Positions 1 to 8,401 of a DNA stretch of 64,000 bases are shown one piece after another (within the stretch, counting starts at the first letter, position 1; each line of letters starts with the position of its first letter). The notes under the pieces are model-generated. The model searched no databases, was not told the DNA's origin, and worked only from the letters and a program-made list of their open reading frames with translations. The translations under genes and the position numbers were made by a program. Source of the stretch: Streptosporangium carneum (GTDB taxonomy: Bacteria > Actinomycetota > Actinomycetes > Streptosporangiales > Streptosporangiaceae); contig NZ_BSEV01000001.1 in assembly GCF_027922005.1 (NCBI RefSeq), positions 893,638-957,637 of the forward strand, written 5' to 3'.

Positions 1-762
1 CTCACCCAGCACGCCGGACAGGGCGACGCCGAGCCGGTCGTCCTCCTGGACGGCGACGATCCCTCCCCGGGGCAGCCCGGGGACGGCGTTGGTGAGAGCG
101 CCGAGCAGCCCGTCGAGGTGGTGCGGCTCCCGTTTGTAGACGCGGGTCACGTAGGTGAGGTCGACCTGCACGCGCTCCTCGGGAGCGCGCGCGTATCCCA
201 GCTCCTCCAGCCAGATCGGGGAGCGGGAGGCGCGTCCCCCGGCGTCCACGACCATGTCCGCGTCGATGACCGACTCCGCCGTCTCGCCGCGAGGGAGCAC
301 CCGCACGCCTGTGACCCGCCGGGAGTCGGGCGTCGCGGTGAGTCCCAGCACCTCGCACCCGGAGACGAGCCTCACTCCGGGCAGCGCCGCGACCCTGGCC
401 CGCACCGTGTGCTCCAGCAGCGGCCTGCTGATTCCGAAGGCCAGCAGGGGGGACGGCGCCCTGCGCATCCGGTGTCCGTCGTTGTACCAGTGGACCTGGT
501 GCTGCAGGTCGACCAGCGGCGACCCCAGCCGGGCCAGCTCGGTGGACATGCCGGGGAACAGCGTGTCGAACGCCTCCCTGCCGCGGGCGAGCAGCACGTG
601 CAGCTGGCGTCCCTGCGGCACGCCCTTGCGGGCCGCGGAACCCTCGGGTATGAGGTCGCGGTCCACCACGACGACCTCGGCGTACGTCTCGCTGAGCGCG
701 CGTGCCGCGAGCAAGCCACCCATGCCGGAGCCGATCACGACCGCGCGGTCAGCGTGTGTCAT
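1..762 (-). CDS. FAD-dependent oxidoreductase (C-terminus beyond left edge)
   Basis: The 254 codons present have no stop; the 3' end lies outside the window. The protein begins MTHADRAVVIGSGMGG, a Rossmann GxGxxG motif that binds the ADP part of FAD at residues 8-14. A DADMVVDAGGRAS segment near residue 195 matches the second FAD-contact motif of group A flavin monooxygenases and squalene epoxidase-like proteins. The intervening GVPQGRQLHVLL is also typical of that group. The substrate cannot be told. It is transcribed in the same direction as the M20 peptidase and egt genes but is separated from the peptidase stop by 85 bases, so co-transcription is only possible. Confidence 0.75.
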   Translation of the reverse strand, partial: MTHADRAVVIGSGMGGLLAARALSETYAEVVVVDRDLIPEGSAARKGVPQGRQLHVLLARGREAFDTLFPGMSTELARLGSPLVDLQHQVHWYNDGHRMRRAPSPLLAFGISRPLLEHTVRARVAALPGVRLVSGCEVLGLTATPDSRRVTGVRVLPRGETAESVIDADMVVDAGGRASRSPIWLEELGYARAPEERVQVDLTYVTRVYKREPHHLDGLLGALTNAVPGLPRGGIVAVQEDDRLGVALSGVLGE

Positions 763-847
763 GCGCAGCAGCGTATGTCGGCGGGGTGCGGGCCGACGTA
801 TTCGTTCTTGCTCGATTCGCCGGTCGATCGTCCTCACCGGCGCCGGG

Positions 848-2026
848 TCATCCCCGGCCCGGATCCTCGAGGAACTCGCCGAGCGCGCGGTGGTACGGCG
901 CGATCGTCGTGATGTCGGCGTGTTCGTCGGGGCCGTGCTGACCGTCGCCCCCGATGCCGAAGATGACGGCGTCCACGCCCCGCTGGTAGTAGAAGCGCCC
1001 GTCGGCTGCGCCGTGTTTGCGCAGGAAGTCCGCCTGGTAGCCCTGGTTCCTCGCGGCCCGCTGGAGCCTGAGCACCTCGGGGCGGTCCTGGTCCGCGTGG
1101 TGCGGCGGGTCGACGTGATCGACGACGGGGATGACGCCGGGCTCGCAGAAGGACGCCAGGTGCGCGCCGATCTCCTCGGCGGTCCTGCCGTCGAGATCCG
1201 GGTCCATGGCGGGGAAGCGGATGTCCAGCCACGCCTCGGCCAGGGCGGGGACCTGGTTGCGGGCCTGGTTCGGGGTCTCGATCCGTGCCACGGTCACCGT
1301 GGTCCGCCAGACCTCCTCGGTGGCCACGGGATACCTGGCCAGCGTGTTGTCCAGGCTGCGTTGCAGCTTGAGCAGGGCGTTGTCGCCGAGCCACTGGTAG
1401 GCGCCGTGGGCGCTGCGGCCCGTGGCCCGCAGGTTCGCGGTGACCATCCCCTTCGAGTCGGTCACGACACGCAGCCCGCTCTGCTCGCCGATGACGACGA
1501 AGTCGCCGCTGACGCCCTGTTCGAGCTGGTGCAGCGTGCCGTTCCGCCCGCCGACCTCCTCGTCGGTGACCAGCTGCAGCCCGACCGGGTACGGCAGCCG
1601 CCCGGCCAGCTCGCGGAAGACCTGGGCCTGGACCAGCGCCGAGACCTTCATGTCCTGCGCGCCCCTGGCGTAGAGGCGGTCGCCGTCGAGGCGCGGCCGG
1701 AACTGGTGCGGCGGGGCGGGCACGACGTCGAGGTGGGCGTTGAGGATGACCCCGAAGTGGGGCCGCCGGTCCCCCGCGTAGACCAGCACGCTCGGCTTGC
1801 CGCCGGACTCGAACCGCTCGACCGTGAACCCGCCGCCCCCGCCGCCCCCGCCGCCCCCGGCGGCCCCGTCGGGTTCGAGGACGAAGGCGAGCACGAGATC
1901 GAGCGCCCTGCGCAGGTCGTCCGGCCGGTCGGCGGTCGACGGCACCGCGAGCAGTCTCTGGGCCGTCGCGAGGAAGGATTCGAGATCCACCGCTTCATCG
2001 TGCCCGCAGCGCCCTCTTCCCGCCAC
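848..2026 (-). CDS. M20-family metallopeptidase / amidohydrolase
   Basis: The 392-residue product has the M20 zinc-peptidase signature: NAHLDVV (metal His98, Asp100), Asp125 in GAQDMK, the Glu pair in TDEEVGG (156-157) and a dimerisation-domain GRSAHGA. It probably hydrolyses an amide or peptide bond, in the manner of succinyl-diaminopimelate desuccinylase or ArgE relatives; the substrate is unknown. A run of ten glycines (residues 57-66) is encoded by a 9-base GC-rich microsatellite and lies before the catalytic domain. The start is uncertain: GTG at 2026 opens the frame, but GTG at 1990 (VDLESF) is equally likely. It lies 24 bases downstream of egtE, so it could be a late gene of the ergothioneine operon. 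Confidence 0.8.
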   Translation of the reverse strand: MAGRGRCGHDEAVDLESFLATAQRLLAVPSTADRPDDLRRALDLVLAFVLEPDGAAGGGGGGGGGGFTVERFESGGKPSVLVYAGDRRPHFGVILNAHLDVVPAPPHQFRPRLDGDRLYARGAQDMKVSALVQAQVFRELAGRLPYPVGLQLVTDEEVGGRNGTLHQLEQGVSGDFVVIGEQSGLRVVTDSKGMVTANLRATGRSAHGAYQWLGDNALLKLQRSLDNTLARYPVATEEVWRTTVTVARIETPNQARNQVPALAEAWLDIRFPAMDPDLDGRTAEEIGAHLASFCEPGVIPVVDHVDPPHHADQDRPEVLRLQRAARNQGYQADFLRKHGAADGRFYYQRGVDAVIFGIGGDGQHGPDEHADITTIAPYHRALGEFLEDPGRG

Positions 2027-2050
2027 CCCCGCACCGCGCTTGTTTCGAGG

Positions 2051-3283
2051 TCATGGAAGGCGGCGGTCGAGGACCTCGGCGAGGGCGTGCAGGGTCTCCG
2101 ATGAGGCGCCGGGGGGCGGCGAGACGCGGAGCACCGGGGTCGGCAGGTCGTCCGGGGCGCGGCTGACCGGTGCGACGCCGACCGTCAGGGACGCTCGCGC
2201 CGCCCGCGAGGCCGCCTCCTCGACGGCGGCCGCCGGGTCCGCGCCCGGCGGAGGCCTGAGGGTGACGATGGCCGAGGGCTCGTCGAGCGGTTCGGCCGCG
2301 CGCCAGCCGCCGACCCCGTCGAGCAGGCGTCGCGCCGTGACGCCCAGTTCCGCCAGGCGGGCGCGCACCGCGGCGGGACCGAGGGCGTGGTGTTCCAGTA
2401 CGGCGACGCCAAGCCCGGCCCGCGCGGCGATCGCCCCCTCGAAGGTCTCGTAGCGCGCCGCCCCCGCCACCGGCGCCGGTTCCCCGTCCACCCAGATGTG
2501 CCCGTTGAGGGAGGGGACCGCCGCGTCCATGCCCCCGCCGCCCCCGCCGCCCCCGCCGCCCCTGTCGTCCCCGCCACCCTCGGAGTCCTCGGCGAGGCCG
2601 GGCACGATCAGGAAGCCGACTCCGCGCGGCCCGGCGAGCCACTTGCGGGAGGTGCCCACGTAGGCGGTCGCGCCGACGCCGCCGACGTCCACGTGGCCGA
2701 GGGACTGGCAGACGTCGAGGACCAGGGGGACCCCGGCGTCGCGGCACAGCCCGCCCACCTCGGCCGCGGGCTGCACCACGCCCCGGTGGGAGGCGACGTG
2801 CGGGAGGGTGACCAGGTCGAGCCCGGCGGCCAGCGCGGTCTTCAGGCCGTCCAGGTCGAGGCGGGAGTCGTCGTCGACGGGCAGTTCGACCAGCTCCCAG
2901 CCGTGCTGGCGCGCCAGGCGGCGCAGCAGCATGAGCGTGTTGCCGTACTCGGTGCGGGTGACGCCGACGCGGCTGCCCTCCGGCAGCCGCCACCCGCCGA
3001 GCAGGGCCGCCATCGCGGTCGTCCCGCTCTCCAGGAAGGCGACGTCGCCCGCGGCGGCGCCGACGAGCCCGGCCAGCGCGGACCTGGAGGCGTCGAGGTC
3101 GGGGAGCGCCTGGTAGGCGCCCTTCTCGCGTTCGTCCCTGAGGTGCCCGACGACGGCCTCGAACACCTGGTCGCTGGGGATGTTGCACCCTGCGGCGTTG
3201 AGGTGTCCGGGCGGCGCGCAGGAGCGCGCCGCCCGCCACCTCTCGGCGACCCCGCCCGGCTCGGGGCGGCTCCCGTCGGTCAT
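2051..3283 (-). CDS. egtE: Ergothioneine biosynthesis PLP-dependent C-S lyase EgtE
   Basis: This 410-residue class V aminotransferase-fold enzyme is expected to cleave hercynylcysteine sulfoxide to ergothioneine. The PLP-binding lysine is Lys214 in GTSRKWLAGPRGVGF, and Asp190 in VLDVCQSLGH is the usual pyridine-nitrogen contact. The assignment rests on the fold plus position as last gene of an egtA-B-C-D-E series. Its ATG overlaps the egtD stop (ATGA, 3280-3283), indicating translational coupling. A run of ten glycines (residues 242-251) sits in a surface-loop position after the Lys region. It is encoded by the same 9-base repeat as the glycine run in the neighbouring M20 gene. Confidence 0.88.
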   Translation of the reverse strand: MTDGSRPEPGGVAERWRAARSCAPPGHLNAAGCNIPSDQVFEAVVGHLRDEREKGAYQALPDLDASRSALAGLVGAAAGDVAFLESGTTAMAALLGGWRLPEGSRVGVTRTEYGNTLMLLRRLARQHGWELVELPVDDDSRLDLDGLKTALAAGLDLVTLPHVASHRGVVQPAAEVGGLCRDAGVPLVLDVCQSLGHVDVGGVGATAYVGTSRKWLAGPRGVGFLIVPGLAEDSEGGGDDRGGGGGGGGGGMDAAVPSLNGHIWVDGEPAPVAGAARYETFEGAIAARAGLGVAVLEHHALGPAAVRARLAELGVTARRLLDGVGGWRAAEPLDEPSAIVTLRPPPGADPAAAVEEAASRAARASLTVGVAPVSRAPDDLPTPVLRVSPPPGASSETLHALAEVLDRRLP

Positions 3284-4260
3284 GCGTGGGCCAGGACGAG
3301 GCTGAAGTCACCCGTGGGGTCGGTGTAGTGGAAGGTCGGGGTGAACCCGGCCGCGACCAGCTCCCTGTGCAGGCCCTCCCTGCGGAACTTGGCGCTGATC
3401 TCGGTGCGCATCTCCTCCCCGGCGGCGAAGGAGACGGACAGGTCGAGGTCGTCGAGGCGCACGTGCATGGCCCGGGTCGCGCGCAGCCGCATCTCGATCC
3501 AGTCGTTGCGCATGTCGTACAGCGCGACGTGCTCGAAGGCGTCCGGCTCGAAGTCGGCGTCGAGCTGCCGGTTGATCACGTGCAGGACGTTCCTGTTGAA
3601 GGCCGCGGTCACTCCGGCCGCGTCGTCGTAGGCCGCCACCAGCCGTCCCGTGTCCTTGACCAGGTCGGCCCCGAGCAGGAAGGAGTCGCCGGGGTTGAGG
3701 GTCGCGCGCAGTTCCTTCAGGAACACCTCGCGCGCCGCCGGGTCGAGGTTGCCGATGGTGCCGCCGAGGAAGGCGACCATCCGCCGCCCCTCCCTCGGCA
3801 GGAGCGCCAGGTGCTGCTCGAAGTCGGCGCACACCGCGTGCACGTCCAGCCCCGGGTAGCGGGCGGTGAGCCGCCGTGCCGCGTCGGTGAGGGTGACCGC
3901 GTCGACGTCCACCGGCGTGTAGGCGCGCAACGCCCCCGCGGCGGCGAGGGCGTCGAGCAGCAGGACGGTCTTCTCACTGGTGCCCGAGCCGAGCTCGACC
4001 AGGGTGTCCGCCCCGCTGCGCCTGACGATGTCGGCTGCCTGGGCGCGCAGGATGGCCAGCTCGCGGCGGGTGGGATAGTACTCGGGCAGCCGGGTGATCT
4101 GGGAGAACAGATCGCTTCCCGTCGCGTCGTAGAACCACTTCGGCGGCAGGTGCTTGGGCGTCGACGCCAGTCCGCCGCGGACGTCGTTCTCGAGTGCCTG
4201 ACGCAGGTAGTCGTGGCCGAGATGGTTGGTCAGGCGTACTGCCGACTGGCTGACGGGCAT
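3280..4260 (-). CDS. egtD: L-histidine N-alpha-methyltransferase EgtD
   Basis: This SAM-dependent methyltransferase adds three methyl groups to histidine to give hercynine. The 326-residue length matches known EgtD proteins of about 320 residues. Visible features are the opening GGLASTPKHLPPKWFYD segment, TRLPEYYPTRRE, and the SAM-site VELGSGTSEKT, all characteristic of the DUF2260/EgtD family. The start at 4260 is preferred because AAGGAGATCCC lies directly upstream; the longer frame to 4329 would run into egtC. It lies 25 bases after egtC and overlaps egtE by four bases. Confidence 0.93.
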   Translation of the reverse strand: MPVSQSAVRLTNHLGHDYLRQALENDVRGGLASTPKHLPPKWFYDATGSDLFSQITRLPEYYPTRRELAILRAQAADIVRRSGADTLVELGSGTSEKTVLLLDALAAAGALRAYTPVDVDAVTLTDAARRLTARYPGLDVHAVCADFEQHLALLPREGRRMVAFLGGTIGNLDPAAREVFLKELRATLNPGDSFLLGADLVKDTGRLVAAYDDAAGVTAAFNRNVLHVINRQLDADFEPDAFEHVALYDMRNDWIEMRLRATRAMHVRLDDLDLSVSFAAGEEMRTEISAKFRREGLHRELVAAGFTPTFHYTDPTGDFSLVLAHA

Positions 4261-4285
4261 GGGATCTCCTTGAGGGCTATGGGTG

Positions 4286-4996
4286 TCACAGCGGCTGGAT
4301 GCGCACGCCGTCCGGAGAGGCGAGGACAAGGCTCCGATCCGGTACGGCCTGCCAGCCGGGCCGGTCGTCCAGCGGCTCGCTCGCCACGAGCACGCCGTCG
4401 TCGAGGTTGAGGAAGAGCGTGTCGCCCCAGACGGTCGCGGCGAGTGACGCGCCGTCGCAGGCGAGCAGGTTGAGGCGGCCCCCCGGGTCCTTCGTGCCCG
4501 CGTGGACGACGACCTCGGACAGGGCGTCGCCGAGCGTCAGGCCCGCGCGCCGCCGGGCGAACACGGCGGCGGCGACCCACGCGGCGTCGCAGGTGCTCTC
4601 CGCGCCGCCGTCGCCCGCCAGTTCCCTGACCGGGCCCCGCGCGACGCGGCCGTTGTGGCTGAGCAGCCACGGTCCGTCGGCGAAGGGCGCGGTCGCGGTC
4701 TCCTCGACGGGCATGCCCGCGCTGGCCGACCGTACGGCGGCCAGCAGGCAACCGGAGCGGGCGATCTCGGCGAGGGCGGGCAGGTTGGCGTCGGTCCACA
4801 TGGGGACGGCTCGGCGGTAGCGGACCGGTTCCGCGCGGACGGAGTCGTACCAGCCGATGCCGAACCCGTCGGCGTTGATCATTCCGTGGCGCTGCATGCG
4901 CGGGGCGTACGACTGTCTCATCAGTCCGTGCTCCGGCTCGCTGATCAGCGAGGCCATGGAGCGGGGCGCGCCCAGCCAGGCGGCGTGGCGGCACAT
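4286..4996 (-). CDS. egtC: Gamma-glutamyl-hercynylcysteine sulfoxide amidohydrolase EgtC
   Basis: This 236-residue class II glutamine-amidotransferase-fold hydrolase removes the gamma-glutamyl group from the EgtB product. The protein starts MCRHAAWLGAP, so the N-terminal nucleophile Cys2 is in place after Met removal. HGMINADGFGIGWYD is the matching active-site strand of this fold. The ATG begins on the base next to the egtB stop, so the two are coupled. Family, order and size all agree with mycobacterial EgtC. Confidence 0.92.
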   Translation of the reverse strand: MCRHAAWLGAPRSMASLISEPEHGLMRQSYAPRMQRHGMINADGFGIGWYDSVRAEPVRYRRAVPMWTDANLPALAEIARSGCLLAAVRSASAGMPVEETATAPFADGPWLLSHNGRVARGPVRELAGDGGAESTCDAAWVAAAVFARRRAGLTLGDALSEVVVHAGTKDPGGRLNLLACDGASLAATVWGDTLFLNLDDGVLVASEPLDDRPGWQAVPDRSLVLASPDGVRIQPL

Positions 4997-6298
4997 CTAC
5001 CCGTGCTCCGGGGAGGCGGAGCGGGCGCAGCGGAAGCCGGTGAAGATCTGCCTGCGGATGGGGTGGTCCCAGTTTCTGAACGTCGTGCGGACTGCGGCGG
5101 GGTCGGCCGCCCAGGATCCGCCGCGCAGCACCCGGTAGTCGCCGCCGAAGAAGACCTCGCTGTACTCGCGGTAGGGGAAGCTGCGGAAGCCGGGGTAGGG
5201 CAGGAACCGCGAGGCGGTCCACTCCCACACGTCCCCGACCATCTGCTCGGCGCCGTAGGCGCTGGCCCCGGCGGGGTAGGCCCCGAGCGGGGCGGGCCGC
5301 GCCGCCCTGTGCCCGAGGTTGGCCCGGTCGGGACCCGGGTCCTCGTCCCCCCACGGATACTTCCGCGCCCGCCCCGCCGAGGGGTCCCAGCCGCAGGCCT
5401 TCTCCCACTCGGCCTCCGTGGGCAGCCTCTTGCCCGCCCATCGGGCGTAGGCGTCGGCCTCGTGCCAGGACACGTGCTGGACCGGCTCGTCCATGGGCAC
5501 GGGCTCCGTCCTGCCGAACCTGGTCCGCCACCAGGCGTCGCCGTCCCTGGTCCAGAACAGCGGGGCGAAGGCCCGGGTCTCCTGCCGCCAGAGCCACCCC
5601 TCGGGGCTCCACCAGCGCGGGTCGTCGTAGCCGCCGTCCTCGACGAAGGCGGCGTAGGCGCGGTTGCCGACGGGGAGCCTGTCGATCCAGTAGGCGGACA
5701 GCTCGACCCGGTGGGCGGGGCGTTCGTTGTCGTAGGCCCACGGCTGGGTGTCGGTCCCCATCAGGAAGGAGCCGGCGGGGACGAACACCTCCTCCGGACC
5801 CTGCGGCCTGCCGGGCGGCAGGTCGCCGTCGCGGACCAGGCCCGGCTCCTTCGACAGCTGCAGGGTGGCGAGCATGGTCTCGTCGTGCTGGTGCTCGTGC
5901 TGGATCACCAGGCCGAAGACGAAGGCGTCCCGGTGGAGGGGGTCGGGGCCGTTCGGGTCGATGGCGTCCAGGACGTCGAGCACCCGCCCCCGCACGCCCT
6001 CGATGTACCGGCGCGCCTCGACGGGGCCCAGGATCGGCAGGCTCGGGCGGTTCTTGCGCGGGTGCTTGAACGCGTCGTACAGGTCGTCGATCTCGGGGCG
6101 GAGCGGGGTGATCCCACCGGCCTCCCGCAGCACCCACAACTCCTCGTAGTTGCCCACGTGCGCCAGGTCCCACACCAGGGGCGACATCAGCGGTGAGTGC
6201 TGCTTGACCAGCAGGTCGTCCTCGGCGTCGGTGTAGGCCAGCGACCGGTCGCGCACCGCGATCAGCTCGGCGGCGATCCGCTCCTTGAAGTCGTTCAT
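4997..6298 (-). CDS. egtB: Iron-dependent hercynylcysteine sulfoxide synthase EgtB
   Basis: This 433-residue non-heme iron enzyme joins hercynine and gamma-glutamylcysteine with oxygen to form the C-S bond sulfoxide. The N-terminal DinB-like four-helix domain supplies the iron histidines, visible in WDLAHVGNYEE and in VIQHEHQHDETM (His-x3-His). The C-terminal formylglycine-generating-enzyme-like domain is seen in PVQHVSWHEADAYARW, RLPTEAEWEKA and VGDVWEWT. The start at 6298 (MNDFKERI) gives the usual family length and an ATGA overlap with egtA; a longer open frame upstream is rejected. The product feeds EgtC. Confidence 0.94.
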   Translation of the reverse strand: MNDFKERIAAELIAVRDRSLAYTDAEDDLLVKQHSPLMSPLVWDLAHVGNYEELWVLREAGGITPLRPEIDDLYDAFKHPRKNRPSLPILGPVEARRYIEGVRGRVLDVLDAIDPNGPDPLHRDAFVFGLVIQHEHQHDETMLATLQLSKEPGLVRDGDLPPGRPQGPEEVFVPAGSFLMGTDTQPWAYDNERPAHRVELSAYWIDRLPVGNRAYAAFVEDGGYDDPRWWSPEGWLWRQETRAFAPLFWTRDGDAWWRTRFGRTEPVPMDEPVQHVSWHEADAYARWAGKRLPTEAEWEKACGWDPSAGRARKYPWGDEDPGPDRANLGHRAARPAPLGAYPAGASAYGAEQMVGDVWEWTASRFLPYPGFRSFPYREYSEVFFGGDYRVLRGGSWAADPAAVRTTFRNWDHPIRRQIFTGFRCARSASPEHG

Positions 6299-7521
6299 GC
6301 CGGTCCTTCCTCGGTCAACCAGTCCGACAGGCGTCGTCCCGGTCCTTTCGCCAGTTCCAGCAGGTCGAGGGCGGGGGGCCGCCCCGTCGTCACGTGCCGG
6401 TCGGCGAAGGCGGCCACCTCGCCGACCAGTTCGGGAGTCGCCCCCAGGCGGGGCAGCGCTTCGAGGGCCGCGCGGAAGCAGGCGTCGGCCGCCTCGCGGA
6501 GCCTCGGCTCGGTGAGGCCGCAGCGCGCCGCCTCGAGCCACATCCCCGCGTACGGCTCCGCAGCCGCCAGCGCCGTGTCCGCCGCCCGGTCGTCCACCAT
6601 CAGGGCGTGGGTCACCGCCACGCACACCGGCCAGTTCGCCGGATGCTGGGCGTCGAGGTAGCGGATCTCCAGCCAGCCGCGCGGCCGTACCGGAGGGAAG
6701 ATGGTCGTGGCGTGGTAGGCCAGGTCCGCCACGGTCGGCGGCCGCACGGGCGCGCTCAGCCAGTCGCGGAAGGTCGAGCCGTCACGGATCGGGCGGTAGT
6801 GCTCGCCGTCCTCGCGCACGAGCATGAGCCTGGCGTCGAGGAGGTACTCCGCCCACGCGGAGGCCGGGTCGGCGGTCGCCGGGACGGGAGCGGTCCTGGT
6901 GCGGTCGAGGTTCTCCCACACCTCCTGGCGGCCCGACATCCACCCGCACGGCACGCCCTCGCGGAGCGAGGAGTTGGCGAAGGCCGCGACCAGGACGGGG
7001 CCGAGCAGGTGCGCCCGCTCCCACCGCACCCACGGTTTCTCCCCCAGGTCCAGGTTGACCTGGATCGACGCCGTCGAGCACATCATCAGCGAGCCGTACG
7101 GCGTGCCGAGGAACTCGGCCATCGCGTCGTAGCGGGGCAGACGCAACTGCCGTTTCGCCGGTCGCACCGGATCGAGGCCGACCCCCGCGAGGGCCAGACC
7201 GGCGTTCCGCAGCGCCTCGCGGGTCGCGTCCACGTCGGCGCGGAGGAGTGTGATCGCCTCGGACAGGGTGCCCGCGGGACCTGACAGTTCGAGCTGGCCG
7301 CCCGGTTCGAAGGTCACCCGGCTTCCCCCGGACAGCCGCGGCAGGACGTCGCCTGTTCTGGCCAGCGGGACCTGAAGCTCGGAAGCCGCGCGGTCGAAGA
7401 CCAGGAACTCCAGTTCGACTCCCACCTGGTCTCCGACGGCGCCGGGGAAGCAGTGCTGGGCGAAAGCCTCCACATCCGAGGCATCCCGGATCGGCGTGTC
7501 CTCGGCCGCAAGACCGGTCAT
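6295..7521 (-). CDS. egtA: Glutamate-cysteine ligase EgtA
   Basis: This 408-residue ATP-dependent ligase makes gamma-glutamylcysteine, the sulfur donor for EgtB. GCS2-family features include VGVELEFLVFD near residue 30, FEPGGQLELSGP, SLMMCSTASIQVNLDLG and the late RGWLEIRYLDAQ. The start at 7521 (MTGLAAED) follows an AAAAGGGGGGACG leader; the longer frame begins without a ribosome site. It is the first gene of egtABCDE, so the operon promoter should lie in the 7522-7600 interval, where no clear -10/-35 pair was recognised. Confidence 0.9.
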   Translation of the reverse strand: MTGLAAEDTPIRDASDVEAFAQHCFPGAVGDQVGVELEFLVFDRAASELQVPLARTGDVLPRLSGGSRVTFEPGGQLELSGPAGTLSEAITLLRADVDATREALRNAGLALAGVGLDPVRPAKRQLRLPRYDAMAEFLGTPYGSLMMCSTASIQVNLDLGEKPWVRWERAHLLGPVLVAAFANSSLREGVPCGWMSGRQEVWENLDRTRTAPVPATADPASAWAEYLLDARLMLVREDGEHYRPIRDGSTFRDWLSAPVRPPTVADLAYHATTIFPPVRPRGWLEIRYLDAQHPANWPVCVAVTHALMVDDRAADTALAAAEPYAGMWLEAARCGLTEPRLREAADACFRAALEALPRLGATPELVGEVAAFADRHVTTGRPPALDLLELAKGPGRRLSDWLTEEGPA

Positions 7522-7593
7522 CGTCCCCCCTTTTCGCCTGATGTGTATGGATCTATAGACCCGCGAGGCGCGCAAGCGTTACAGGGGAAGGCC

Positions 7594-7702
7594 GGAGAAC
7601 GCCGGGAGAACATCGGGAAACGCCGGGAGGCGTCGGAGACGTCCGGAAACGGCTGGGACACGCTGGAAACAGCGGGAGGCGACGGGGGCGGCGTCAGGAA
7701 AC
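7594..7702. repeat. Helically phased GGAAAC/GGAGAC-type short repeats
   Basis: Within the egtA upstream gap, degenerate copies of CGGGARAAC/GGAGAC/GGAGGC start near 7594, 7605, 7616, 7626, 7635, 7645, 7656, 7665, 7675 and 7697. The mean spacing is close to one helical turn (9-11 bases). No coding function is evident. It lies between divergently transcribed egtA and the small anti-sigma-like gene, so it could be a protein-binding array for either promoter or simply a degenerate minisatellite. Confidence 0.5.
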
Positions 7703-7798
7703 CGGGGGTCGGACGGACGGCCGCCGGAGAACGCCGGGGCACACGGTGTAACGGATCGCTCCCCATGCGGCACTGCGCCATATGGAGCGGGGGCTGCG

Positions 7799-8053
7799 AT
7801 GAGGCGAGCGACGACGCGATCCGGGCGACCGGCGGACTGCCGGGAGGCGCTGGAACTTGTCACGGGCTATCTCGACGGGGTTCTGCCCGCCGGGCGGCGG
7901 CGGCGTCTCGAGGAGCATCTGGCCGGATGCGCCGAGTGTCCCGTCCAGCTGGAACAGATCAGGGTGACGGTCGAGATCCTGCGCTGTTTCGGCGCCGGGG
8001 ACATCCCGCAGGACACGCTCGCGAAGTTGTGGGCCGCCTTCGCGCGCCCCTGA
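7799..8053 (+). CDS. Small zinc-finger (zf-HC2) anti-sigma-like protein, orphan
   Basis: This 84-residue protein carries the ZAS-type motif H-x3-C-x2-C in LEEHLAGCAECP (around residues 44-53). It also has the upstream DCREALELVTGYLDG helix typical of zinc-associated anti-sigma domains. It has no membrane segment, so it would act in the cytoplasm by sequestering an ECF sigma factor, possibly under redox control. It is clearly paralogous to the anti-sigma gene at 8096-8401 (shared ELVT.YL, EEHLA.C..C, RVTV and C-terminal AF). It runs convergently with that gene and has no sigma gene of its own. The ATG at 7799 follows a purine-rich GAGCGGGGG. Confidence 0.75.
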   Translation: MRRATTRSGRPADCREALELVTGYLDGVLPAGRRRRLEEHLAGCAECPVQLEQIRVTVEILRCFGAGDIPQDTLAKLWAAFARP

Positions 8054-8095
8054 GCGCCGTCCGGCCCCGGTCCCGGATCTCCGTCGCCGTCCGGC

Positions 8096-8401
8096 TCAGG
8101 AGCTTCGCCGCTCCTCGACCCGGGAGTCCCGCCGGTTCCTGAAGGCGGACAGCAGCCGGTCGCGCATGTCATCCGGTGGGGGGTCCGGGGGCAGGGCGCC
8201 GAGGGCGGTGACCGTCACGCGGAACTGGTGGAGGTAGTGGCCGCAGCACTCGCACTCGGCCAGGTGCTCCTCGAACCGCTGCCGGGTGGGTTCGTCGAGG
8301 TCGTTTTCCAGGTAAGCGGTGACGAGTTCCACCCACTCGTCGCAACTGAACCGCTTCACGACGTGGACCGCCTTACCGTCTATGAACTGAACCGATTTCA
8401 C
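8096..8401 (-). CDS. Zinc-binding anti-sigma factor partner of the ECF sigma gene
   Basis: This 101-residue cytoplasmic protein has the H-x3-C-x2-C motif (EEHLAECECCGH, around residue 46) of ZAS anti-sigma factors and is expected to bind and inhibit the adjacent sigma factor. The GTG start at 8401 shares a base with the sigma stop codon (TAGTG), so the two are translationally coupled, as is usual for such pairs. The C-terminal tail is Arg-rich and probably disordered. Confidence 0.82.
   Translation of the reverse strand: MKSVQFIDGKAVHVVKRFSCDEWVELVTAYLENDLDEPTRQRFEEHLAECECCGHYLHQFRVTVTALGALPPDPPPDDMRDRLLSAFRNRRDSRVEERRSS

Noticed and set aside
155-2104. Long plus-strand open frames opposite the FAD oxidoreductase and M20 peptidase
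   Set aside because: They are antisense shadows of high-GC genes; the minus strand carries the recognisable families.
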